Source: Treponema brennaborense (lineage in GTDB: Bacteria; Spirochaetota; Spirochaetia; Treponematales; Treponemataceae). Taken from it: 64,000 nt of DNA. A program made the position numbers and the translations under genes. Below the pieces are notes generated by a model. It was not told the origin of the DNA. It did no database searches and saw only the letters and a list, made by a program, of their open reading frames with translations. Below are positions 9,493-16,425 of this stretch, in pieces. Position 1 is the first letter of the stretch; the number at the start of each line of letters is the position of its first letter. Location of the stretch: positions 62,001 through 126,000 of the forward strand of contig JAMPCJ010000009.1 in the NCBI GenBank assembly GCA_023666275.1. The letters are read 5' to 3'.

Positions 9493-9864
9493 TTACTGCT
9501 GAACAAAATTCGTCTTCAGGATTTTTTCCTTAAGTTTGGTAGACGGACGGAAAATAATCTTGGGACGGATGATGTTCGCGGCGGAAACGTCTTTTTCGTC
9601 TTTCGAACCGAAAGATTCAAAGCTCAGACGGAAGATGCCGAACTTGTCGAGATTCACGCTGTCGCCGTGCATCAGGTGACGGGGAAGAATCTCAAGCAAG
9701 TTTAAAATCACGGAGCGAACATCGGATTGGTTTACCGAGCTTGCGAAAGAAATTTCGTCCGTAAGTTCGTCCTCGCCGATTTGTTCGCCGAAAATCGGAG
9801 CGGGGTAAAAAAGCTCCTCGTCACGGTTTTGCGGATTCGCCCGTTTCATGATTTTGTATTTCAT
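9493..9864 (-). CDS. HU-like DNA-binding protein (HU-related family)
   Basis: Protein of 123 residues with the low-similarity HU/IHF fold seen in the HU-related family of Bacteroidetes and treponemes. The N-terminus MKYKIMKRANPQNRDEELFYP is typical of that subgroup. It is followed by a helix-rich part (NQSDVRSVILNLLEILPRHL) and the DNA-arm region (GDSVNLDKFGIFRLSF, then IIFRPSTKLKEKI). It probably binds DNA non-specifically or architecturally. I chose the ATG at 9864 because AAGGAG lies 6 bases upstream. The longer frame has no ribosome binding site. It is the last of three minus-strand genes in an accessory region; such HU-related genes are often multicopy. Confidence 0.8.
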   Translation of the reverse strand: MKYKIMKRANPQNRDEELFYPAPIFGEQIGEDELTDEISFASSVNQSDVRSVILNLLEILPRHLMHGDSVNLDKFGIFRLSFESFGSKDEKDVSAANIIRPKIIFRPSTKLKEKILKTNFVQQ

Positions 9865-9931
9865 TTTAATCTCCTTTGTGGTTTTACCCACCTGTGATAT
9901 ATTCTTCGCCGCAACGCGGCGGATTTAAAAC

Positions 9932-10249
9932 TTATTTGGTTGTAATGCCTCTGAGAATTGCTTGCATTGTTTGTTTTTCTTCTTCGGCTTTTTGCAGGTC
10001 TTTCCTTTTTTTATCCATTTTTGCAAACTTTTTCGTTTCTTCCTCTGTTTCGGGAAAAAACGTAAAGATTTCTTCTGCGTTTTTTCCGAACACATAGGCG
10101 ATGTCCATGGCAAGCCGCAGGGAAGGATTGTACTTTCCGCGTTCCAGCAGTCCGATGGTTTCCCGCCGCACGCCCACAAGTTCCGCGAGTTCTTCCTGGT
10201 TCATTCCCGCATTATAGCGCAGTATATGAAGCTTGCTTTCAAAACGCAT
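9932..10249 (-). CDS. XRE-family helix-turn-helix regulator
   Basis: Small DNA-binding protein of 105 residues. The first 65 form a Cro/CI helix-turn-helix: LHILRYNAGMNQEELAELV, the recognition helix VRRETIGLLERGKYNPSL, then RLAMDIAYVFGKNAEEIF. The C-terminal 35 residues are strongly charged and probably coiled coil. Ribosome binding site GGGAGAGG precedes the ATG. It follows the membrane-protein gene by 14 bases, an arrangement common for small regulator plus membrane protein pairs. It may control its own operon; repeated AATGATAT words lie upstream of the first gene near 10735-10775. Confidence 0.85.
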   Translation of the reverse strand: MRFESKLHILRYNAGMNQEELAELVGVRRETIGLLERGKYNPSLRLAMDIAYVFGKNAEEIFTFFPETEEETKKFAKMDKKRKDLQKAEEEKQTMQAILRGITTK

Positions 10250-10263
10250 TTTTTCCTCTCCCG

Positions 10264-10713
10264 TTATGCGTCTTCGAGCAATTCTTCCGCGTCATGTCTG
10301 CTGCGGCTTTCTATTGCTCCGAAAAACAGGCATTGCAGAAAACAGCGCAGTGCCGCCGCGAACATCAGCACCGCTCCTGCGCTGATGTTTATGTCATATA
10401 TGCCGTCAAGCAACAGAAGCACGATTCCCGCATAAAACAAAATCTCCAAAAATAAATTGCCTGACAGGGAAAGAGCTTCATTCCTGTTTTTTTGAACGCT
10501 TTCGTCGAAGGGTTCTGCACTGCCTCCTGCTAAAAGCAATATGTACGGCAAAAGTACTACAAAAGATATGAAAATCATTACCGGTATTATTGCCGAACAG
10601 GGGATACGCTCCATAAACAAAAATATTGCCCCGGTCAAAGCAAACGCAATTCCTATTCCTCCGGTGCGGAGAAATACCCAAAATATCGACGAATATTGTT
10701 TTTTTGTTTTCAT
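10264..10713 (-). CDS. Small membrane protein, partner of XRE regulator
   Basis: Hypothetical protein of 149 residues with four predicted membrane segments in two pairs. The first pair is near residues 12-33 and 40-62. The second pair is near 82-105 and 108-130. A cytoplasmic loop between the pairs carries FDESVQKNRNEALS. A ribosome binding site GTGAGG precedes the ATG. No enzyme motif is visible and I do not recognise a named family. The adjacent XRE gene 14 bases downstream suggests a regulator/membrane-protein pair of the kind often found in Firmicutes and treponemes, with unknown function. Confidence 0.7.
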   Translation of the reverse strand: MKTKKQYSSIFWVFLRTGGIGIAFALTGAIFLFMERIPCSAIIPVMIFISFVVLLPYILLLAGGSAEPFDESVQKNRNEALSLSGNLFLEILFYAGIVLLLLDGIYDINISAGAVLMFAAALRCFLQCLFFGAIESRSRHDAEELLEDA

Positions 10714-10835
10714 ATTTACCTCACGAAAGTGATGTTTTATATCATTGTGTTAAAAATATATATCATTTAAGATGGTATGTCAATCGCTGAAATGAATTTT
10801 TTTTTAAGTTTCGCATTTTATTTGCGGTACGGCAA

Positions 10836-10932
10836 TGGCGAAGACAGGATTGTAAACATTCCATTCATATTTTATATAAATGCCGACGAAATTGCAAAGA
10901 GTTTGCCGAAGAAAACACGGTGCGCATAGTCG
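10836..10932 (+). pseudogene. Possible short remnant of a DegT-type aminotransferase C-terminus
   Basis: About 30 codons read EDRIVNIPFIFYINADEIAK before a stop. The EDRIVNIP part matches, with 17 identical bases, the larger aminotransferase remnant at 11.67-11.90 kb. It lies in the 306-base gap between the membrane-protein gene and the first antitoxin, which otherwise holds only promoters. Confidence 0.35.
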
Positions 10933-10971
10933 GTGTATAAGTTGCTGAAAGAAGTTTTATTGGTTTTAGCA

Positions 10972-11000
10972 TTGATTTGTTCGTACAAATGCAGTAAATT
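10972..11000 (+). promoter_or_regulatory. Predicted sigma70-type promoter of the first dinJ/yafQ module
   Basis: TTGATT at 10972-10977 and TAAATT at 10995-11000 are separated by 17 bases and end 19 bases before the antitoxin ATG. Confidence 0.5.
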
Positions 11001-11019
11001 GTAATTAAGAGGTGCTTTT

Positions 11020-11283
11020 ATGGCAACACTGCAATTACGAGTTGATGACACATTAAAGGCAAAGGCTGACAGTCTTTTTTCATCTTTAGGTTTGGATATG
11101 TCAACCGCTATTCGTATTTTTTTAGTGTCGGCTGTCGAGAATAACGGGCTTCCGTTTCCGGTGCGGCATTCGGAGATTCCGGATTCGCTTGCGGAAGCTG
11201 TGGCGGACAGCAGAAATCATCGAAATCTCAACGGTCCGTTTAAGACTGCGCAGGATGCTGTTGCCTCTATGCTCGGAGAATGA
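11020..11283 (+). CDS. dinJ: DinJ/RelB-family antitoxin
   Basis: Antitoxin of 87 residues. The N-terminal ribbon-helix-helix starts ATLQLRVDDTLKAKADSLF and continues SSLGLDMSTAIRIFLVSAV, the hallmark of DinJ/RelB antitoxins that bind their own promoter. The C-terminal NGLPFPV region and tail wrap the toxin. Ribosome binding site AAGAGGTG precedes the ATG. The stop overlaps the start region of the toxin gene, giving the usual coupled antitoxin-toxin order. It sits among remnants of polysaccharide genes, so it may be part of the material that invaded that locus. Confidence 0.9.
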   Translation: MATLQLRVDDTLKAKADSLFSSLGLDMSTAIRIFLVSAVENNGLPFPVRHSEIPDSLAEAVADSRNHRNLNGPFKTAQDAVASMLGE

Positions 11284-11284
11284 T

Positions 11285-11563
11285 TTGTACGAAATTGTCT
11301 ACACAAACCGTATGAAGCGCGATGCCAAACGGATGGAGAAGAGAGGAAAAAATATGTCAAAATTGATCGAAGTTCTCGATCTTCTTTCATCCGGAAATCC
11401 GCTCCCTTCAAAATACAAAGATCATCAGTTGTCCGGAAGCTTAAGTGATTTCAGAGAATGTCATATAGAGTCTGATTGGCTTTTAATGTATCAGATTTTC
11501 GAAAATAGACTTATTCTTTCCGCGACAGCAACGGGCACTCATTCGGATTTATTCAACATTTAA
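11285..11563 (+). CDS. yafQ: YafQ-family mRNA interferase toxin
   Basis: Toxin of 92 residues in the RelE/YafQ superfamily, expected to cleave mRNA at the ribosome. It shows YEIVYTNRMKRDAKRMEKRG, the central PLPSKYKDHQLSGSLSDFRECHIESDW stretch (in parts KYKDHQLSG and FRECHIESDWLLMY) and the C-terminal TGTHSDLF. These contain the His/Asp residues used for catalysis in YafQ. There is no ATG in the right place. The best start is the TTG at 11285, 8 bases after GGAG and overlapping the antitoxin end. An upstream start within the antitoxin gene is possible but would add unrelated residues. Confidence 0.85.
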   Translation: MYEIVYTNRMKRDAKRMEKRGKNMSKLIEVLDLLSSGNPLPSKYKDHQLSGSLSDFRECHIESDWLLMYQIFENRLILSATATGTHSDLFNI

Positions 11564-11670
11564 AATGTGCAACGCAAATTAGTCGTTCATTTTAAATGTT
11601 CGTTTTTGTTTATCTATGAGACATATCATGGACATCATTCTTTCTCTCGTCGGGCGAACTGTGCCTGCTT

Positions 11671-11904
11671 TTGGGACTGCTTGGCGGGAACCGCGATGTC
11701 TTTTTTCCGAAAGTTGACCGCGAACTGAATCTCGTAACTTTTTCAAGCATCGCCAACGGGAACGGAATTCAAACGCGTCCGATTTAGACTTTGATGTATA
11801 AGATGCCGCCGTGTTCCGCTTTCGAGCGAACGGAAATGAAAAATGCCGAATGGCTTGAAGATAGGATTGTAAACATTCCGTCAAGCGTGCGGACAGGGGA
11901 GTGA
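11671..11904 (+). pseudogene. C-terminal remnant of a DegT/DnrJ/LegC-type sugar aminotransferase
   Basis: The + frame reads LLGGNRDVFFPKVDRELNLV, then NGNGIQTRPI, a TAG, TLMYKMPPCSAF, and KNAEWLEDRIVNIPSSVR. This matches the C-terminal fifth of PLP-dependent nucleotide-sugar aminotransferases of the LegC group, where IQTRPIW is conserved. The Trp codon is now TAG. The catalytic lysine part is missing. It sits between the two toxin-antitoxin modules and is one of several remains of surface-sugar genes here. The rest of 11564-11984 holds only the promoter of the next module. Confidence 0.65.
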
Positions 11905-11924
11905 TAAATAGGAATTAAATTCCA

Positions 11925-11953
11925 TTGCATTTTTATTATATATGTAGTATATT
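11925..11953 (+). promoter_or_regulatory. Predicted promoter of the second dinJ/yafQ module
   Basis: TTGCAT at 11925-11930 and TATATT at 11948-11953 with a 17-base spacer, 31 bases before the antitoxin ATG. Confidence 0.55.
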
Positions 11954-11984
11954 TGCACTAAAGTTGTTGATTCGGAGGCAGATT

Positions 11985-12260
11985 ATGGCGACAGCGGTTC
12001 TTCAGACAAGAGTTGACCGTCAGATAAAGGAAGAGGCGGAGCTGCTTTTTGACTCGCTGGGACTTGACATGACGACGGCAATCAGACTGTTTCTTCGCCA
12101 AGCAATAAACTAGCAGCGGCTTCCATTTGATGTCGTTCTTCCTGTGCAAGATTTTTCCGGCCGGACGGCCGCTGCAATCGAAGAGGCGCGAAAAATCAGC
12201 CGTGATGCTTCTGTGCCATCTTATGACGATGCAAAATCCCTGCTTGCGGACTGTGAATAG
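11985..12260 (+). pseudogene. DinJ-family antitoxin with in-frame stop (TAG at 12111)
   Basis: The first 42 codons give a good ribbon-helix-helix (TAVLQTRVDRQIKEEAELL, then FDSLGLDMTTAIRLFLRQAI). A TAG follows at 12111-12113, and the same frame then continues with QRLPFDVVLPVQDFSGRTAA to a second stop at 12258-12260. The normal protein would be 91 residues; the position of the TAG fits a Gln codon changed by one base. The truncated product could still bind DNA but would lack the toxin-neutralising tail. Ribosome binding site GGAGG lies before the ATG. The toxin gene next to it looks intact, which is the oddity. Confidence 0.85.
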
Positions 12261-12541
12261 TGCATTACAAACTAAAAAAAACAACCCAATTCAAGGCAAT
12301 TTTGAAGTTAGCTCGGCGGCGCGGTCTCGATATTTCACTTTTAGAGAATATTATTGAAAAGCTTCGAACTGATATACCTCTTGAATCTCGTTATCGAAAC
12401 CATGAGCTTTCGGGTAATTTTAAAGGGATTTGGGAATGTCATATTCAACCGGATTGGTTGCTCTTGTATTATAAAGATACCGATGTTCTTGTTATGACGC
12501 TTGTTGATACAGGGACTCACAGCGATATTTTCAAAAAATAA
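12260..12541 (+). CDS. yafQ: YafQ-family mRNA interferase toxin
   Basis: Toxin of 93 residues of the RelE/YafQ superfamily, with a GTG start overlapping the last base of the antitoxin frame. It has LKKTTQFKAILKLARRRG, ESRYRNHELSGNFKG, WECHIQPDWLLLYY and the C-terminal TGTHSDIF, matching the first toxin of this region in layout and in its His and Asp positions. It is about as long as the family norm and shows no break. Because its own antitoxin has a premature stop, it must be silent, weakened, or neutralised by the other antitoxin about 1 kb upstream. Confidence 0.85.
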   Translation: MHYKLKKTTQFKAILKLARRRGLDISLLENIIEKLRTDIPLESRYRNHELSGNFKGIWECHIQPDWLLLYYKDTDVLVMTLVDTGTHSDIFKK

Positions 12542-12555
12542 TTTTCCTGGGTTCC

Positions 12556-12688
12556 TCAGACTTCGCGGCGGCTCCCGTGAACATGATGGGCGCGAGCAAG
12601 CGGATTATGGAAATGTTCCTTGCTCGGCGCTTGCTCGAACTTCCTGTTTCCGCCGCGCGCTTTGCGAACGTGGCGTTCAGCCGGCGCA
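12556..12688 (+). pseudogene. Internal remnant of a CapD/FlaA1-type nucleotide-sugar dehydratase
   Basis: The + frame reads AAAPVNMMGASKRIMEMFL, then PVSAARFANVAFS. In the family this is the conserved V-N-x-M-G-A-S-K-R active-site region (Tyr/Met-x3-Lys) followed by the A-R-F-x-N-V-x-x-S segment. Everything before and after is missing. It is another relic of surface polysaccharide synthesis. The remaining bases up to the promoter at 12.78 kb show nothing recognisable. Confidence 0.65.
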
Positions 12689-12767
12689 GAAAAAATGCCG
12701 CACTGTGTTTTTTTTATTTAAAAACAGAAGCGCCCTTGCATTTGGTTTTCATTTTTGCTATATTTTT

Positions 12768-12837
12768 TTGTTGTAACTATTGACATTACAATAGTGCTGT
12801 GTTATATTTTTTGTTGTAATAAAAATTATTACTACAA
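12768..12837 (+). promoter_or_regulatory. Promoter and paired dyad sites of the ACGX peptide operon
   Basis: TTGACA at 12780-12785 and TATATT at 12803-12808 with 17 bases between form a near-consensus promoter. A dyad TTGTTGTAAC...TTACAA (12768-12791) straddles the -35 box. A second dyad TTGTTGTAATAA...TTATTACTACAA (12811-12837) covers the start point. Both begin with the same TTGTTGTAA word, which looks like a pair of operator sites for an unidentified regulator. Confidence 0.7.
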
Positions 12838-12869
12838 TAAAATTATCATTTGCAAGGAGGTAAACGAGT

Positions 12870-12980
12870 ATGACGGCGAATGAAATCTTTGCGGCAGCCT
12901 GCGGCGCGGGCGATCCGAAACCGGCTCCCGCGTGCGGCACGAAAGACCCCGCACCCGCTTGCGGAACTTCGGACAAATAA
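12870..12980 (+). CDS. ACGX-repeat RiPP-type precursor peptide
   Basis: Peptide of 36 residues, preceded by a strong AAGGAGGT ribosome binding site 6 bases from the ATG. The N-terminal 10 residues (MTANEIFAAA) form a short leader. The rest holds three A-C-G units, CGAGDPKP and PACGTKDPAPACGTSDK, so each core is Ala-Cys-Gly followed by a variable residue and Asp-Pro or Asp-Lys. A radical SAM/SPASM enzyme gene follows 64 bases later. This matches the ACGX-repeat peptide class that was defined computationally next to its own radical SAM family, in which the enzyme is expected to crosslink or otherwise modify the repeats. The product is unknown. No protease or exporter is seen nearby. Confidence 0.85.
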   Translation: MTANEIFAAACGAGDPKPAPACGTKDPAPACGTSDK

Positions 12981-13044
12981 TTCGAAAGATGCGCTTTTTG
13001 CGGGCGGCTGCGAAAGGCGTGTCTTTGAAAAACCGGAAGGAAAC

Positions 13045-14064
13045 ATGTTACCGTATTTTGCTATACAATGGCATATTACCGACGTTTGCGACCAACGCTG
13101 TAAGCATTGTTATATCTTTTCGGAAGGACACCCACGCCTTATAACAACGCCTATTGAAGAACTGAAAAGCACTTATGCCCATATAAAAGATTTTTGCGAT
13201 AAAATAGAGAGAACGCCGTACATTTATTTGACGGGCGGCGACCCTATTTTACACCCGCACTTTTGGGAATTGCTTGAAATGTTCAAATCGGACGGAATGC
13301 GCTTTTGCATTATGGGCAATCCGTTTCATTTAACGGACGAAGTATGCAAGCGTATGAAAGACTGCGGTTGCGTAAAATATCAACTGTCGTTAGACGGCTT
13401 GGAACAAACGCACGATATGTTCAGAAAGCAAGGCTCTTTTCAAACAACGCTTAACGCCATAAAGACGATAAAGCGTTCGGGTATGTGGTGCGCCGTGATG
13501 AGTACCGTTTCAAAGACGAATATGCACGAAATACCTGCGCTAATCGACCTTGTTGACGAATACGGCGTTGACGTGTTCGCTGTCGGCAGATATTGCCCCA
13601 CGAACGCCCAAAAGGCATACGATAAAGATATTCATATTCCGCCCTGCGAATATAGAGAGTTTTTACAAACTTGTTGGAAAAAGTACGAACAGCACAAAAA
13701 TTCAAAGACTACGTTTCAGTTGAAAGACCATTTATGGAGTTTGTTTCTCTACGAAAAAGGCTTACTGAAAATACCCGATTGCGACCAAATAACGGACGGT
13801 TGCAACTGCGGAAGAAATCACATAACGATATTGCCGAACGGCGATATTTACGCTTGCCGCCGTATGGAAAGCAAAGTCGGCAACATAAACGAAAGTAATT
13901 TATACGAAGTTTGGAACGGCGAGAATATGAACGCTTACAGGCAATACGATAAATTCACGAAATGCAGTAAATGCGAACTTAAAAATATCTGTCGGGGCTG
14001 TCCGTCCGTTACATACGGCTATACGCACAATATGTACGAAGCAGACCCGCAATGTTGGAAATAA
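13045..14064 (+). CDS. Radical SAM/SPASM peptide-modifying enzyme (ACGX system)
   Basis: Enzyme of 339 residues. The radical SAM cluster motif CDQRCKHC lies at residues 15-22, with the glycine motif LTGGDP about 40 residues later. The C-terminus is a SPASM domain: GCNCG, PNGDIYAC, then KCSKCELKNICRGCPS and a last Cys in DPQCWK, enough for two auxiliary 4Fe-4S clusters. Such enzymes modify ribosomal peptides through radical chemistry. I place the start at the ATG at 13045, 5 bases after AAGGA; the longer frame overlaps the peptide gene in another frame. The neighbouring Cys-rich peptide is the obvious substrate (inference). Confidence 0.93.
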   Translation: MLPYFAIQWHITDVCDQRCKHCYIFSEGHPRLITTPIEELKSTYAHIKDFCDKIERTPYIYLTGGDPILHPHFWELLEMFKSDGMRFCIMGNPFHLTDEVCKRMKDCGCVKYQLSLDGLEQTHDMFRKQGSFQTTLNAIKTIKRSGMWCAVMSTVSKTNMHEIPALIDLVDEYGVDVFAVGRYCPTNAQKAYDKDIHIPPCEYREFLQTCWKKYEQHKNSKTTFQLKDHLWSLFLYEKGLLKIPDCDQITDGCNCGRNHITILPNGDIYACRRMESKVGNINESNLYEVWNGENMNAYRQYDKFTKCSKCELKNICRGCPSVTYGYTHNMYEADPQCWK

Positions 14065-14143
14065 ACGTTCCGTTTAATCAAGTATCTTAATTGCATTATT
14101 GCAAGACAAACTAACCACTAATCAAACGTTAAAGGAAACAGTT

Positions 14144-14722
14144 ATGGAACTTTTGGATATTATAAAAAAACGCCGTTCGATTCGCAAATATACGAACGAA
14201 CAAATACGCAAGGAAGATTTGGAAAAGATAATCGAAGCGGGCATTTGCGCTCCGAACGCGGGCGGCAGACAAGGAACGTATATAGTAGGTGTTCACAATA
14301 AAGAATTGACTGAAATCGTCGGCAAACTCAATCTTGCCCGTTTCGACAGGTCAAGGCTTTTAGGCTCTTACGTTTCAAAAGAACAACCGAGCGTAATCGA
14401 CGATCCGACGATTAAAAGCGGCTTTTACGGCGCGCCGTCCGTTTGTGCGGTATTCGCCCCGAAAAACTTTTTATACAGTATTCCCGACGCATTTTGTTCG
14501 GCTGAAAATATGGTATTGCAAGCAACCGAGCTTGGAATATCGTCTTGCATTATCGCACGCGGCGAAGAAACGTTTGACAGCGAATACGGAGAAAGTCTTT
14601 TGAAAGATTGGGGCGTACCCGAAAACTATATTGCGCGTTGTTTTGTAATAGTCGGCTATTTGGACGGAGAAATGCCGCAACCGAAACCGAGAAAGCAAGA
14701 CCGCAGTAAAATTATAGAGTAA
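14144..14722 (+). CDS. Nitroreductase-family flavoprotein
   Basis: FMN-dependent oxidoreductase of 192 residues. The N-terminal KKRRSIRKYTNEQI is the classical FMN phosphate-binding segment of nitroreductases, with ICAPNAGGRQGTYIVGV following. The C-terminal VIVGYLDGEMPQPKPRK is also typical. Start at the ATG at 14144 after AAAGGAAA. It lies between the radical SAM gene and the DUF1848-macrodomain gene, 79 and 5 bases away, so it is very likely cotranscribed. It could reduce a cofactor, act on the modified peptide, or play the role of the flavin oxidoreductase that accompanies some macrodomain/SirTM operons. Substrate unknown. Confidence 0.88.
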   Translation: MELLDIIKKRRSIRKYTNEQIRKEDLEKIIEAGICAPNAGGRQGTYIVGVHNKELTEIVGKLNLARFDRSRLLGSYVSKEQPSVIDDPTIKSGFYGAPSVCAVFAPKNFLYSIPDAFCSAENMVLQATELGISSCIIARGEETFDSEYGESLLKDWGVPENYIARCFVIVGYLDGEMPQPKPRKQDRSKIIE

Positions 14723-14727
14723 ACATT

Positions 14728-16425
14728 ATGATTATTTCAACGGGAATGAGAACGGATATACCTGCGTTCTATTCAAAGTGGTTAATAAACAGAGTTCGTG
14801 CGGGATTTGTCTATGTGCGCAACCCCTATTATCCCAATCAGGTTACAAAGTACAGCCTATCGCCCGACGTGGTAGATTGTATTGCGTTCTGCACCAAAAA
14901 TCCGATACCGTTAATTCCGCACTTGGACGAATTGAACGCATACGGGCAGTTTTGGTTTATAACGATAACGCCATACGGCAAAGACGTTGAGCCGAACGTA
15001 CCCGATAAATCGAAGATTATCGAAGCGTTCAAAACTATTTCCGCCCGCGTGGGCAAACACGCAATCGGTTGGAGATACGACCCCGTATTTTACGGCAACG
15101 GATTTGATATGGAACGGCACGTTAAAGCGTTTGAAAAATTAGCGGTGCAATTAAGCGGTTATACCGACAGCTGTGTTATAAGTTTTCTTGATTTGTACAA
15201 GAAAGTAGAGCGCAACGCGCCCGGCATTTATCCGCCGAATATCGAGCAGCAAAAGGAACTCGGTAAACGGTTAGCCGCAATAGCCAAAGAAAACGGCATT
15301 ACTATCCGCAGCTGCTGCGAGGGAACGCACCTTGCAGAATACGGAATTGACGTAAGCGGCTGCCAAACAAAAGAGGTCATAGAACGCGCAATCGGGGAAA
15401 AACTTACTATCCGTGAGAGAAAAAGTCAGCGCGGCGTTTGCAGCTGTTTACTCGGCAAAGACATAGGCGCATACGATACTTGCGGTCATTTGTGTAAATA
15501 TTGCTATGCGAACATGGATAAAGAACTTGTTTTGAACAATATGCGGTTACATAACCCCAATTCGCCGTTTTTGATAGGCAACAGTCAGAACGGCGACAAA
15601 ATAACCGAAGCAAAACAAGAAAGCTTTATAAAAGGGCAAGCGAGTTTATTTCAGATGAAAACGATAGACAGATTGATAGAAATATTGTGCGACGAACGGA
15701 ACGAGCCTGTTCCCGTTCTTACGGAAGAAAATAAATTCCGTTGTTTCCGCGCGCTTGTAAACGTGCGTATGCCGAAACCCGCCGGCAGCGAATTTTTGAA
15801 ATTGCAGGACGAATATTTGCGGGAAGAGCTGCGCCGCAAAAGAATCACCGACATTGAAGAGCTTTCGCCTATTGCGCCAGAAATATATCTTTGGCAGGGC
15901 GATATTACGACGCTGAAATGCGGCGGCATAGTGAACGCCGCAAACAGTCAGATGCTCGGCTGTTTTTGTCCCAACCACGCCTGCATCGACAACGCGATTC
16001 ACACGTTTGCGGGCGTGCAGCTGCGGCAGGAGTGCGGCGAGATAATGAAAGCGCAAGGATGCGCCGAACCGACGGGGCAGGCGAAAATTACAAAGGCATA
16101 CAACTTGCCGTGCGAATATGTTCTGCACACCGTCGGTCCGATAGTGTGCGGAAAACTGACTGCGGAACACGAAAATCTGCTTGCCGACTGTTACCGCTCT
16201 TGCCTTGCGCTTGCCGATAAAAACGGCTTGGAGAGTTTGGCATTCTGCTGCATCTCTACCGGCGAATTTCATTTTCCGAATGAACGGGCGGCGCAGATTG
16301 CCGTACAAACGGTAAAAGAATACAAGCAGAAAACAAACAGCGTCATCAAAGTGATTTTCAACGTATTTAAGGAACGGGATTATGAAATTTACAAAAGACT
16401 GCTCACAGAAACGGGAAACAGATAA
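14728..16425 (+). CDS. DUF1848 protein fused to a zinc-type macrodomain
   Basis: One frame of 565 codons holds two proteins that are normally separate. Residues 1-308 are a complete DUF1848 protein with the start ISTGMRTDIPAFYSKWLINR, the FCTKNP segment, and the Cys-rich CSCLLGKDIGAYDTC and CGHLCKYCYAN near the end, which resembles an iron-sulfur site. This part ends in GQASLF, the usual C-terminus. Residues 310-565 are a macrodomain of the SirTM-associated, zinc-containing type: YLWQGDITTLKCGGIVNAAN, LGCFCPNHACIDNAIHTFAG, VLHTVGP and FCCISTGEFHFP. Such macrodomains remove ADP-ribose from protein. A single CAG codon separates the parts, directly before the macrodomain ATG at 15655. The sirtuin gene overlaps its end. 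Confidence 0.9.
   Translation: MIISTGMRTDIPAFYSKWLINRVRAGFVYVRNPYYPNQVTKYSLSPDVVDCIAFCTKNPIPLIPHLDELNAYGQFWFITITPYGKDVEPNVPDKSKIIEAFKTISARVGKHAIGWRYDPVFYGNGFDMERHVKAFEKLAVQLSGYTDSCVISFLDLYKKVERNAPGIYPPNIEQQKELGKRLAAIAKENGITIRSCCEGTHLAEYGIDVSGCQTKEVIERAIGEKLTIRERKSQRGVCSCLLGKDIGAYDTCGHLCKYCYANMDKELVLNNMRLHNPNSPFLIGNSQNGDKITEAKQESFIKGQASLFQMKTIDRLIEILCDERNEPVPVLTEENKFRCFRALVNVRMPKPAGSEFLKLQDEYLREELRRKRITDIEELSPIAPEIYLWQGDITTLKCGGIVNAANSQMLGCFCPNHACIDNAIHTFAGVQLRQECGEIMKAQGCAEPTGQAKITKAYNLPCEYVLHTVGPIVCGKLTAEHENLLADCYRSCLALADKNGLESLAFCCISTGEFHFPNERAAQIAVQTVKEYKQKTNSVIKVIFNVFKERDYEIYKRLLTETGNR

Noticed and set aside
11579..11884. Open frame of 101 codons on the minus strand
   Set aside because: The + strand of the same stretch reads as an aminotransferase remnant, which explains it better.
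12111..12113. TAG in the antitoxin as a recoded amino acid
   Set aside because: Another remnant nearby also has a TAG in place of a Trp codon, so decay is the simpler cause; no recoding machinery is visible.
14728..16425. Fusion as a simple missed stop in a sequencing artefact
   Set aside because: Frame and domains on both sides are intact and the CAG fits normal codon use; kept as a fusion, but flagged for checking in the findings.
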